Below, piece after piece: positions 51,329 to 61,700 of a stretch of DNA of 64,000 nt (the stretch's first letter is position 1; every line of letters starts with the position of its first letter). The notes beneath the pieces are model-generated. The model was not told the origin of the DNA and made no database searches. It was given only the letters and a program-made list of their open reading frames with translations. The position numbers were made by a program, and so were the translations under genes. Source of the stretch: CAZRHR01 sp964578885 (GTDB taxonomy: Bacteria > Bacteroidota > Bacteroidia > CAIKAF01); contig CAZOEO010000001.1 in the NCBI GenBank assembly GCA_964578885.1, forward strand, positions 186,001 to 250,000, in the 5' to 3' direction.

Positions 51329-52237
51329 ATGAAAATTGCCATTTTATCTCGCAACGCCAATTTATACTCAACCCGCAGGTTGGTCGAGGAGGGGCTGAGT
51401 CGCGGTCACCGCGTTGAGGTGGTCGATCATTTGCGTTGCAACATTGTGATTGAGAAAAAAAGTCCGAGGATTTTTTATCGGGATCATTATTTGGATGATA
51501 TCGATGCGGTAATTCCCCGGGTAGGCGCCTCGGTTACTTTCTATGGTTCGGCAGTGGTTCGGCAGTTTGAGATGATGAAGGTTTTTACGGCTGTCGAGAG
51601 CCAGGCATTGATTCGTTCGCGGGACAAACTCCGTAGTCTTCAGATTTTGGCGCGAGCTGGCATTGGATTACCTAAAACCGTGTTTACCAATTTTGCACGG
51701 AACATCGACGAGATTTTAGAAGAGATTGGCAGTTTGCCTGTGATTATAAAATTATTGGAAGGGACGCAGGGATTAGGAGTGGTATTGGCAGAAAATAAGA
51801 ATGCGGCCAACTCTGTGATAGAGGCATTTCACAGTTTGAAAGTGCGCATTATTGTTCAGGAATTTATAAAGGAGGCGGGAGGCGCAGATATCCGGGCGTT
51901 TATTGTAGATGGGAAAGTGGTTGGTGCCATGAAGCGTCAGGGAAAAGAAGGAGAGTTCAGGAGTAATTTGCACCGGGGTGGTCATGCCACGGTGATTAAG
52001 TTGACTCCTGAGGAACGTGAAACTGCTGTGGCAGCGGCGAAAGCCATGGGCTTAGGTGTGGCAGGTGTGGATATGCTACAAAGTCGGCGCGGGCCATTGG
52101 TGATGGAAGTGAATTCGTCGCCCGGTTTGGAAGGGATAGAAGGAGCTACGGGTAAAAATATAGCCGGAGAAATCATTCGATATTTAGAGAAAAATGGCGG
52201 CCAGAAAAAAATCCAGCGGGACAAAGTCAACGCGTGA
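51329..52237 (+). CDS. rimK: RimK-type ATP-grasp ligase
   Basis: 302 residues from MKIAILSRNANLY (an upstream GTG is possible). ATP-grasp features: IRSRDKLRSLQILARAGIGL, LPVIIKLLEGTQGLGVVLAE, IIVQEFIKEAGGADIRAFIV, RSNLHRGGHA and LVMEVNSSPGLEGIEGATGK. RimK adds glutamates to ribosomal protein S6 or makes poly-alpha-glutamate. The next gene, an M14-like deacylase/peptidase, overlaps its end by 44 bp, a common pairing. Confidence 0.93.
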   Translation: MKIAILSRNANLYSTRRLVEEGLSRGHRVEVVDHLRCNIVIEKKSPRIFYRDHYLDDIDAVIPRVGASVTFYGSAVVRQFEMMKVFTAVESQALIRSRDKLRSLQILARAGIGLPKTVFTNFARNIDEILEEIGSLPVIIKLLEGTQGLGVVLAENKNAANSVIEAFHSLKVRIIVQEFIKEAGGADIRAFIVDGKVVGAMKRQGKEGEFRSNLHRGGHATVIKLTPEERETAVAAAKAMGLGVAGVDMLQSRRGPLVMEVNSSPGLEGIEGATGKNIAGEIIRYLEKNGGQKKIQRDKVNA

Positions 52238-53177
52238 AACCTTTGTGATTCATCATACACCGATTTTACCCGGTGAAACGCATACGTTGTTTGTTCCCAT
52301 AGCACGGTTGGCATCAGGTACGGCGATTGATATTCCGGTGGTGGTGAGCCGTGCTGTGGAACCTGGTCCGGTGGTGTTATTGATGGGAGGTTTACATGGG
52401 GATGAATTGAATGGTGTGGAAATCATGCGCAGGGTGTTGCGAAGTGGTTATCATATTCCATTGCGGGGTGCCACCATTTCCATTCCACTTGTGAATGTGT
52501 TTGGATTTATCAATTTTAGTCGCGAGCCGGTATTTAGTAAAGATGTAAATCGCAGTTTTCCAGGTACCTCCAAGGGGTCTTTGGCGTCCCGATTAGCATT
52601 TTATATTCATCAGCATATTTTACCTTTGGTCGATGTGGGCGTGGATTTGCATACCGGCGGTGAGAGCCGGTACAATTTTCCTCAGGTGCGTGCGGTTTTG
52701 AAAGATCCGGTAAACAAGGCTTTGGCCGAGGCATTTTCTGCACCGTTTACCATAGATGCGCCATTGCGAGCGGGCAGTTTGCGCCATGCAGCGGCGAAGA
52801 TGGGAAAGCATATTATTGTTTATGAGGGAGGTGAAACTTTACGTTTCGATCAACATGCCATTGCAGAAGGGGTAGAAGGTGTTCAGCGGTTTTTGCAGCA
52901 TTTTGGCATGTTGCGTGAAGAGGCCACGCCGCAGCGAAAAACGCGTCATGATATTTCAAAAATGAGCTGGGTACGTGCAAAGAATGCCGGATTGTTTCAG
53001 CCATTTATAGAGCCGGGTGAATGGGTAAGGAAGGGGCAGCAGCTTGGCATTATAAGTGATACTTTAGGAAAGGAGCGCGAGATGATGTTGTCGCCGAAAG
53101 AGGGTTATGTGATTGGAGTGAATTACAGGCCCGTGGTAAATTTGGGAGATGCGTTGGTGCATTTAGGGTCTGATTAG
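52194..53177 (+). CDS. Succinylglutamate desuccinylase/aspartoacylase-like zinc hydrolase
   Basis: 327 residues. M14-type zinc motifs: MGGLHGDELNGVEIM (His and Glu ligands), VDVGVDLHTGGESRYNFPQV (third His) and a candidate catalytic Glu in HIIVYEGGETLRF. The basic N-terminus (MAARKKSSGTKSTRE) lies inside the overlap with rimK. Family members split N-acyl amino acids or peptides; beside RimK it may process glutamylated products, which is inference. Confidence 0.87.
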   Translation: MAARKKSSGTKSTRETFVIHHTPILPGETHTLFVPIARLASGTAIDIPVVVSRAVEPGPVVLLMGGLHGDELNGVEIMRRVLRSGYHIPLRGATISIPLVNVFGFINFSREPVFSKDVNRSFPGTSKGSLASRLAFYIHQHILPLVDVGVDLHTGGESRYNFPQVRAVLKDPVNKALAEAFSAPFTIDAPLRAGSLRHAAAKMGKHIIVYEGGETLRFDQHAIAEGVEGVQRFLQHFGMLREEATPQRKTRHDISKMSWVRAKNAGLFQPFIEPGEWVRKGQQLGIISDTLGKEREMMLSPKEGYVIGVNYRPVVNLGDALVHLGSD

Positions 53178-53201
53178 TGGTGTATTGTGGGTAAACTAAA
53201 A

Positions 53202-53226
53202 GGCAGGGTATGTCCGTACCCTGTCT
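53202..53226 (+). terminator. Hairpin after the rimK operon
   Basis: GGCAGGGTA pairs with TACCCTGTC (one G-U pair) around a 6-nt loop, 25 bp past the stop. The T-tract is weak. Confidence 0.5.
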
Positions 53227-53397
53227 GTCTTCCAATGTATAATATTTCAATATAATAAAAATTATTTTTTGTTTATAACAATGTATTGTTGATATCTAGT
53301 TATTTGTTATTCAATACTTTAATTGTTTCATACAATGGTTTTGAGTAAATAATGAGGTAAAATATTTCATTTTTGTTGTTTGGGGTGAAACAATTTA

Positions 53398-53405
53398 TAT
53401 CTTCG
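53398..53405 (+). promoter_or_regulatory. Promoter of the secreted-protein locus
   Basis: TATCTTCG (one mismatch to TAnnTTTG) with TTG at 53376-53378, a 19-bp spacer as in the Bacteroidota consensus. About 50 bp upstream of the first beta-helix gene, in a 275-bp AT-rich gap. Confidence 0.55.
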
Positions 53406-53454
53406 TTATGGTTAAAACTAATAACCATTAAGAACCCCATTTAGAACCCATCGT

Positions 53455-54543
53455 ATGAAGAACATATTTACCTCGCTAGGCTTGGTCTTGGGGTTAATGT
53501 TATCACCTACATTGGCGCTCAATGCAACGATATGGAGGGTTAATAATACTCCGGGAATTAATGCGTCTTTTTCAGATTTGACCACAGCGATTTCCGGTGC
53601 ATCGGTAGATGATACGCTCTATGTGGAAGGAAGTCTTACCTCTTATGGTGCTATTTTACTTAATAAGCGCTTAACTATCATTGGTCCGGGATATCTTTTA
53701 GGAGTAAACGATACCACCATGGCGTTTCAACAGGCGGCCACTTTATCTTCTTTACGTGTAACCGCTGCCGGATCAACCGTTATGGGGTTGTATATCAACA
53801 ATACCGCTACTACGCCTGTATTTGCGCTTTCCATTGAGGCCAGTAATGTGACCATGCTTAGGAATTATATCCGCAAAGGCTCCAACAGTGCATCAGGCGA
53901 TGTGATTCAGATTTCTTCCGGTCTCACTGGAGTTTCTATCGCCCAAAATTTGGTTGAGAATGTTGGGACGTCCCTGTCTTTTACTTTCCGTGGCATCAAT
54001 TTTCTTGGCGCTGGTATCAATTGCATTATTTCCAACAACATTATTTTAACAGGCGCTTCAGACTTGAATGGAGGTTCCATGAGTGGGGATGCCCTGGTCT
54101 TGTCAGCTGGGGGAGCTTATCGGGTCAATTATAACACGATACGCGGAAATTGCTCTTTTTTCAACGCCCAGGTTTCTGGAAATATTTTGATTAGGGGACT
54201 TATTACAACCAGTCCTGCCAGTCCAAATATTATTCAAAATAATTTGTCTAATCAATCACAGTTTGGCACAGCTCAGGGGAATATCGCCTTAGTGGATATG
54301 ACCACGGGTGTTTTTGCCATGACGGGTTTGGCAAATGAGGATCGATATTATCGACTTGTCCCGGGTTCGGTAGCCATTTCCGCAGGTCCGAACGGTTCGA
54401 ACGCAGGCGCCTATGGTGGTTTTACACCGTATGTAAGGTCCGGAATGCCTCCCATTCCTTCCATTTTTGCGGCTTCTATCCCAGGGGCAGCCAATACGGC
54501 AACGGGAGTGCCTGTAAACCAGAGTTCCATTTCACGCAACTAA
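53455..54543 (+). CDS. Secreted beta-helix protein, paralogue 1
   Basis: 362 residues. A signal peptide (IFTSLGLVLGLMLSPTLALNA) is followed by a domain opening WRVNNTPGINASFSDLTTAI, DTLYVEGSLTSYGAILLNKR and LTIIGPGYLLG, then a series of short strands with Asn ladders typical of right-handed parallel beta-helices (SIAQNLVENVG, CIISNNIILTG, RVNYNTIRGN). It ends YVRSGMPPIPSIFAASIPG and a short polar tail; no type IX sorting domain was seen. The downstream paralogue shares the same order of motifs. Confidence 0.85.
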   Translation: MKNIFTSLGLVLGLMLSPTLALNATIWRVNNTPGINASFSDLTTAISGASVDDTLYVEGSLTSYGAILLNKRLTIIGPGYLLGVNDTTMAFQQAATLSSLRVTAAGSTVMGLYINNTATTPVFALSIEASNVTMLRNYIRKGSNSASGDVIQISSGLTGVSIAQNLVENVGTSLSFTFRGINFLGAGINCIISNNIILTGASDLNGGSMSGDALVLSAGGAYRVNYNTIRGNCSFFNAQVSGNILIRGLITTSPASPNIIQNNLSNQSQFGTAQGNIALVDMTTGVFAMTGLANEDRYYRLVPGSVAISAGPNGSNAGAYGGFTPYVRSGMPPIPSIFAASIPGAANTATGVPVNQSSISRN

Positions 54544-54566
54544 ATACAACACAAAAACAAAAAGGT

Positions 54567-55679
54567 ATGAAACACCTCATCCGCTTTTCATTTATGGTGC
54601 TTATGCTGAGCCCATTGGCTGTATTCGCCGGCAAGTGGCGGGTCAATAACCAAACAGGTACCACTGCTAATTTTACGTCTGTAGCTACGGCTGTTGCAAG
54701 TGCATCCGTGTTAAATGGTGATACACTTTATATTGAAGGATCACCTACCTCTTATGGCTCTCTTTCTCTCACATCCAAGAGATTGACCTTTATTGGTCCT
54801 GGTTACCTTCTAACAGACAATGACTCTACTCAGGCTATTATTTATCCTGCCCGTTTCGATCAATTGAGCGTTTCCGGAGCTTCTGCAGATAATTCTGTGT
54901 TTTTAGGATTGGTTTTCCAAAACACTACAGGTGGTACTACTTTGGTAACATTGGGCTCCAATGGTCTTACTTTTTCCCGTAATTATCTTTTTACCGGAAC
55001 AAATGGAGGTAACTCATTTGGATCCGTTGGTATTTCGGTGACATCTGGTTTTAACAACATTACCATCAGCCAGAATTTCATCAATTTACAACTGACTGTA
55101 GCTTCTTTTAGCAATACTGGAATCAGCATTACAGGCACCAATACCAACCTTCTCATATCTAATAATCTAATTTTGGTTGGTCAGATGGATTTAACGTCAA
55201 CTAATCCAAGTACCGCCAACGCCATCACCATGTCTAGCACCAGCGGTTCTGCTGTAGTTGCGAATAATGTGTTCAAAGGCAATTTGACCTTATATAATGC
55301 TCAGTTGTTCAGTAACATATGGATTGCTGGTACCTTTACAGTGAATGCTTCTTTCCCCAACGTATTGCAGAATAATATTTCTAACTCCACCCAGTTTGGT
55401 TCTACCAACGGAAACCAGCAGAACATAACCATGACCAACGTATTTGCTCAAACTGGTTCGGTGGCGTCTTTGGATAAATTCTACACTTTAATTCCATCCA
55501 CTTCTCCTGCGATTGGAACAGGAGTCGGCGGTAATGATTGCGGTATTTTTGGTGGAACGCTTCGCTATAAATTGAGTGGTTTACCTCCTTTTCCTGCGAT
55601 TTGGTCTGCCACAGTTCCTCCAACAGGTTCAAGTGGGTCTAACCTGAACGTGAATGTGCGTGCACGTGCGCACAATTAA
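54567..55679 (+). CDS. Secreted beta-helix protein, paralogue 2
   Basis: 370 residues. A signal peptide (FSFMVLMLSPLAVFAG) is followed by KWRVNNQTGTTANFTSVATA, LYIEGSPTSYGSLSLTSKR and LTFIGPGYLLTDND, the same opening as the gene before it, then Ser/Thr/Asn-rich beta-helix rungs (ITISQNFINLQL, LLISNNLILVGQ, AVVANNVFKGN). The end reads YKLSGLPPFPAIWSATVPPT. Evidently a tandem duplication that has since diverged. It lies 23 bp after paralogue 1 and 53 bp before the giant repeat gene, so the three are probably one operon. Confidence 0.85.
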   Translation: MKHLIRFSFMVLMLSPLAVFAGKWRVNNQTGTTANFTSVATAVASASVLNGDTLYIEGSPTSYGSLSLTSKRLTFIGPGYLLTDNDSTQAIIYPARFDQLSVSGASADNSVFLGLVFQNTTGGTTLVTLGSNGLTFSRNYLFTGTNGGNSFGSVGISVTSGFNNITISQNFINLQLTVASFSNTGISITGTNTNLLISNNLILVGQMDLTSTNPSTANAITMSSTSGSAVVANNVFKGNLTLYNAQLFSNIWIAGTFTVNASFPNVLQNNISNSTQFGSTNGNQQNITMTNVFAQTGSVASLDKFYTLIPSTSPAIGTGVGGNDCGIFGGTLRYKLSGLPPFPAIWSATVPPTGSSGSNLNVNVRARAHN

Positions 55680-55732
55680 GCTGAGATTGTTTCATCCTTT
55701 TTAGTTCAAGAACCCGAATTTAAGCTATCGGT

Positions 55733-58700
55733 ATGCCCAAAAATACGCGACATTACCTGTGTGCGGCCGTGCTCATTGTGCTCATGAGTCTTATACCCAT
55801 GGGTGCAGTATTTGCGCAGGTCTCCAACGTGCAGGCTGGCGAATATTTTTGGGATACCGATCCGGGTTTTGGTGCGGGTACGGCTATTTCTGGCATTACT
55901 CCGGGCGTTAGTTTGTCACAAACATTCGCTCCTCCTTTGTCTTCTTTGACACCGGGCATGCACACTCTCTTTGTCCGTTTTAGAAATGCAAATGGGCATT
56001 GGAGTACAACCCACCGTTGGCCAGTTTATATATTAAGTTTACCATCCACCGTTCCTAACATCTCTCAAGGCGAATATTTTTGGGATATAGACCCCGGATA
56101 TGGTTCAGGAACGCCTATTAGTTCATTTTCTGGCGCGTCTTCTGTTTCTTCTTCCATTGCAGTTCCGCTCTCCGGTCTTACTCCCGGGCTCCATGTGTTG
56201 TATCTTCGTTCGCGTGCCAATCCGGGGAATTGGGGCCAAACACATGGTTTTCCTGTATTGGTGCTCCCCACACCATCGCTCCCTAATGTATCTCGTTTAG
56301 AATATTTCTGGGACAACGACCCCGGATTTGGCAATGGGACATTGGTTCCAGGTTTTACAGCTGGAACCGCACCACAAACCATTTCGGCGTTGGTGCTCTC
56401 TTCTCTTTCTCCGGGTATTCATACCCTAATGGTACGGGGAAAAGACAGTAATGGGAAGTGGAGCCAAACCTATGTTTATCCGGTGGTGATTTCCAATATT
56501 CCTTCCACAGCCCTGCATGTCAATCAATTAGAATATTTTTGGAATACAGATCCCGGCGTGGGAAATGGAACTGCTGTAACGTCCTTTACCAGTGCGGTTT
56601 CTGTTACTCCTTCTGTTGCTGTTCCCCTATCTGGTTTATCTGCGGGTATGAATACCTTATTTTTCCGCGGAAGAAACGCCAATGGGCAATGGGGGATTAC
56701 GCATCGTTTCCCCGTTTTTGTGGCTACCGCAGCCAGTTCAACCACCGTAAATGCGTATGAGTATTTTTGGGATACCGATCCTGGATTCGGAGCCGGCACC
56801 TCTGTGACTTCTTTTTCTGCATCGGGTTCAGTGAATCAAAGTTTTGCCATTTCATTGAATGGTCTTTCCCCAGGTTTGCATACCCTTTATTTGCGTGCGA
56901 AAGGCCCTGGAGCCCTTTACGGTCAGACCCATGCTTATCCGGTATTGGTACAACCGGATGCGACGCTACCTACCGTTACCCGGATAGAATATTTTTGGGA
57001 TACCGATCCCGGATTTGGATTAGGAACATTAATTCCTGGATTTTCCGCTGGTTTAACACCTTCGGTAGCTGCTTCTGCTTTAAATCTTACGTCCCTTACC
57101 TCAGGTATTCACACACTGAATGTAAGAAGCCGAGATGCGAATGGCCGTTGGAGTCAGACTTACACTTATCCTGTGGTGGTTACAAACTTTAATGTTTCGC
57201 CATCTCAAATTACTGCCATTGAATCTTTTTGGGATGTAGATCCCGGCATGGGAAATGGAACTGCGGTGACTGGTTTTACGCCTGGAACCACGGTATCTGC
57301 CATTTCTTCGTTGCCGCTTAATGGCCTGACTTCTGGCATGCATACTTTGTTTTTCCGCGGAAGGAATGCAGATGGGCACTGGGGGATTACCCAGCGTTTT
57401 CCTGTTTTTGTAACAAGTATACCTGCCACAAGTCCCGTAGCTTCGTTTGAGTATTTTTGGAATACGGATCCCGGTTTTGGTGCGGCGACTCAGGTGTCTG
57501 GTTTTTCTCCAGCCAATGCGGTGAATCATACTTTTGCCATTCCATTAACGGGACTTTCTGCCGGCATCCAAACTTTACATATTCGTTCGCGCAATAGTGC
57601 TGGAACTCCCGGACAGACCTATGCATTTCCGGTGTATGTAACGCCTGTGTTAACCCTTCCACAACTCACCAAGCTTGAGTATTGGTGGGATACGGATCCC
57701 GGATATGGATCTGCGACGCCAGTTCCCGGATTTGCGGCTGGGGTTACACCATCTGTTACCGCTGCGTTGCCTTTGGGAAATCTTTCCCCCGGTATTCACA
57801 CTTTAGGGGTAAGGGGTCAGGATCAACAAGGACGTTGGAGTGTGGTGCACACTTACAATGTGGTGATTTCCAATGTAAGTTCTCCAGCATCTAACATTAC
57901 ACAGGTTGAATATTTTTGGGATGTGGATCCTGGATTTGGCGCAGGTACACCCATGACAGGTTTTTCTGCCGGAACCAGTGTGCAGGCGGTATCAGCCATT
58001 CCATTAGGGACTTTGGTTCCGGGGACGCATGTGTTGTTTACACGGGCAAAAAGTGCAGATGGAGATTGGAGTATCACCCATCGTTTTTCTGTGTTTGTGT
58101 CTTCTCCACCTCCTCCGCCAACTCCCGGACTTGCACAAATTGAATATTTCTGGGATACAGATCCTGGATACGGTAATGGTGTTTCTGTTCCTGTGGCGCC
58201 GAATGCGTCGGTGAACACCAACCTTGTTGTTTCTTTAAGTGGTTTAACTCCAGGCGTGCATGTACTTGGGATGCGGGCTCAGGATACCAATGGTGTTTGG
58301 GGGATAACACATCCTCATGCGGTCTATGTGCTTCCCGATTTGGCAGTGACCAATGTATCCCGTTTAGAATATTTTTGGGATACAGATCCTGGATTTGGTG
58401 CTGGAACCGCTTTACCTGGTTTGGTTGCTGCGCCTACCGCTTCTGTGGTACATGGTATATCGTTATCTGCTTTAACTCAGGGCATTCATTCTCTCACAAT
58501 AAGGGGGCAAAGTTCCAGCGGAAAGTGGAGTGTTTCTCACACTTATGGTGTTGTGGTTCTTCCTCCTTCATCTGTTGCGTCAAATATTGTTGCGGCAGAA
58601 TATTTTTGGGATATAGATCCCGGATTTGGTGCCGGTACGCCTGTCTCTGGAATTACAGCAGGTCCGTCCATTGCTCCAGTTTTGAGTTTGCCTTTAGGTT

Positions 58701-61700
58701 CGCTCACTCCCGGCATGCATACTTTATTTGTACGTGGCAGAGATGCCAATGGCGGTTGGAGTACAACCCATCGTTTCCCAGTATTTGTACAGCAATTAAG
58801 TACCTTAAGTCCTGTTACGCAGTTTGAATATTTTTGGGATACCGATCCCGGGTATGGTCTGGGAACGGTTATTTCTGGCTTCCCTCCCGCCAACAATGTG
58901 GGACAAAACTTAGTGGTACCTGTATCTGGCTTACAGCCTGGCGTGCATGTGTTGCATTTTAGAGCGACGAATCAGGACGCGTTAACAGGGCAGACTTATG
59001 CTTTCCCGGTTTGGATAACGCCTGCATTCACCCTACCCGATGTAACACGGTTGGAATATTTCTGGGATGCAGATCCCGGGATTGGGCAGGGAACTTCCGT
59101 AACGATTTCTTCTTCGAATGATATAACCGCAGTGGCAGCGCTTCCACTTTCCGGCTTGAATACAGGAATTCACACCCTGGCTGTTCGTGCTCAGGACAAT
59201 CGTGGGGCATGGAGTGTATCCCATACGTACTCAGTGGTTATTTTAGACCTTTCTGGGCTTTCGAATATTACCGCGGTAGAATATTTTTGGGATACAGATC
59301 CAGGATATGGTTCCGGGACAGCGATTACAGGATTTTCTTCCGGGACAACGGTGCAGGCTGTCGCTTCTGTTGCTTTAGGAAGTTTGGTTCCAGGGCCCCA
59401 TGTATTTTTTGTTCGTGCCCGTGATGCCAAAGGAGGATGGAGTACCACGCATCGTTTTTCCGTTTTTGTTTCCAATCCACCGCCACCGCCCGTGCCTGGT
59501 TTAGCTCAATTGGAGTATTTCTGGGATACCGATCCGGGTTATGGAAATGGCACAGGTGTGGCTTTAGCGCCCAATTCACAATCCAACACGAACATAGCGG
59601 TTTCTACTTCGGGACTCGCGCCTGGTATTCATGTACTTGGTATGCGCGCTCAGGATACCAATGGTGTTTGGGGGATAACCCATCCGCATCCGGTGTACAT
59701 GTTGCCTGCCTTTCAATTGTCCGATGTAACGCGCGTAGAATATTTCTGGAATGCGGATCCCGGTTATGGAAACGCCACTGCGCTTTCTGGAATTACCCCA
59801 TCTGCCTCGGTTTCTGTTTCTCAGGCGATTTCCATGAGTGGATTGAGTCAGGGATTAAATTATTTGACGGTTCGCTCTCGTGACACACAGGGTAAATGGT
59901 CTGTGGCACATACTTATGGAGTGCTTTTAACTAATTTTCCAATAACTCTTCCGGACATTACGTCTGTGGAATATTTTTGGAATACCGATCCCGGGTTTGG
60001 TCAGGGAACACCGGTTAGTGGATTTGTGCAGGGGACGCAGATTACACATGCTTTTAATATACCATTGAACAGTTTAAGCAATGGTATTAATACTTTGTTT
60101 GTAAGAGGTCGGAATGCGCTGGGAGAATGGAGTACGACGCATCGTTTCCCTGTTTTGGTAGCAGCTCCTCAGATTTCTGCGCCTGTAAGTCAGTTTGAAT
60201 ATTTCTGGGACACCGATCCTGGTTTTGGAAATGGTAGCATTATTAGTGGTTTTACGCCAGGATTATTGGCCAATCAAAATATTGCGGTGTCATTGGGTGC
60301 ACTGTCACCTGGAGTACACGTTTTAGGTGTAAGGTCCGCTGACACGTTGAACCAGTGGGGAATAACCCATACTTTTCCAGTGTATGTGACACCTCCGCTC
60401 ACGTTAGATCAGGTTATTCGTGTTGAATATTACTGGGATACGGATCCCGGGTTTGGTGCAGGAAATGCCTTGTCGGGATTCAGTCCGAACACCGAAGTTT
60501 CGGCGACGCAAGCCATTTCTCTTTCCGGTTTAACGCAGGGAATTCACAGTTTGGTGGTTCGTTCCAAGTCTTTAGGGGGACAGTGGAGCGTGTCTCATCA
60601 GTTTAGTGTATTGGTTACCAATCTTCCGTCTTCACCATATGCCGTAGATGCACTGGAATATTTCTGGAATACGGATCCGGGAATAGGGAATGCTACAGCG
60701 GTTGCGGGCTTCACGGCGGGTACGCAGGTTTCGCATGTCTTTAATATACCAACCAGTGCGTTGAATACGGGTATGAATACCTTGTTTGTGCGGGGGCGGA
60801 ACAGCAATGGAGATTGGGGTATTGTGCATCGTTATCCTGTGTTTATTACCAGTATTCAGTCTGCTGCGCCCATTGCATCTTTGGAATATTTCTGGGATAA
60901 TGATCCGGGAATAGGCAATGCGACCACGGTGTCTGGATTTAGTTTAGCGGGTAGTGTGAATCAGAACGTAGTGGTGCCTATGGCTTCACTTAGTCCAGGT
61001 GTGCATGTTTTGGGAATTCGTGCGGCAGACTCTACCCAGCTTTGGGGTATGACTCATACATTCCCGGTATATGTCACTCCTGACCTTACGTTGGACAATG
61101 TTGCGGCGATTGAGTATTTCTGGGATACTGATCCCGGTTATGGAAATGCGACTAGTCTGAGTGGCATTGCCCCGGGCACTACGGTATCTAGTAGCCAGGC
61201 GCTGTCTCTTTCCGCTTTAAATCCGGGAATCCATTCTTTAATGGTTCGCTCTAAATCAGCGACTGGCAAATGGAGTGTGGCACATCAGTGGTCTGTTTTA
61301 ATTATCAATACGCCTCCCTTACCTTATCAAGTCACTGCCATTGAATATTTCTGGAATACGGATCCTGGTTATGGAAATGGTGTAACGGTGTCCGGTCTCA
61401 CTCCATCTACCAGCGTGAGCCAGGTGTTGCCTATACCCATGACAGGATTAGCGAATGGTATGAATTCTTTGTTCATACGTGCTCAGAACGCCAATGGGGA
61501 ATGGAGTACTACGCATCGATTCCCCGTGTATGTGGTTTCCATTTCACAACCTACTCCTGTTGCCGCTTTTGAGTATTTCTGGGATACGGATCCCGGTTAT
61601 GGAAACGGGACCAATGTTTCAAGTTTTTCTCCCGCTGGAAGCGTCAATCAGAACATTGCCGTTTCGCTTCTTGGCGTAAATCCAGGATTAAAAACGTTAT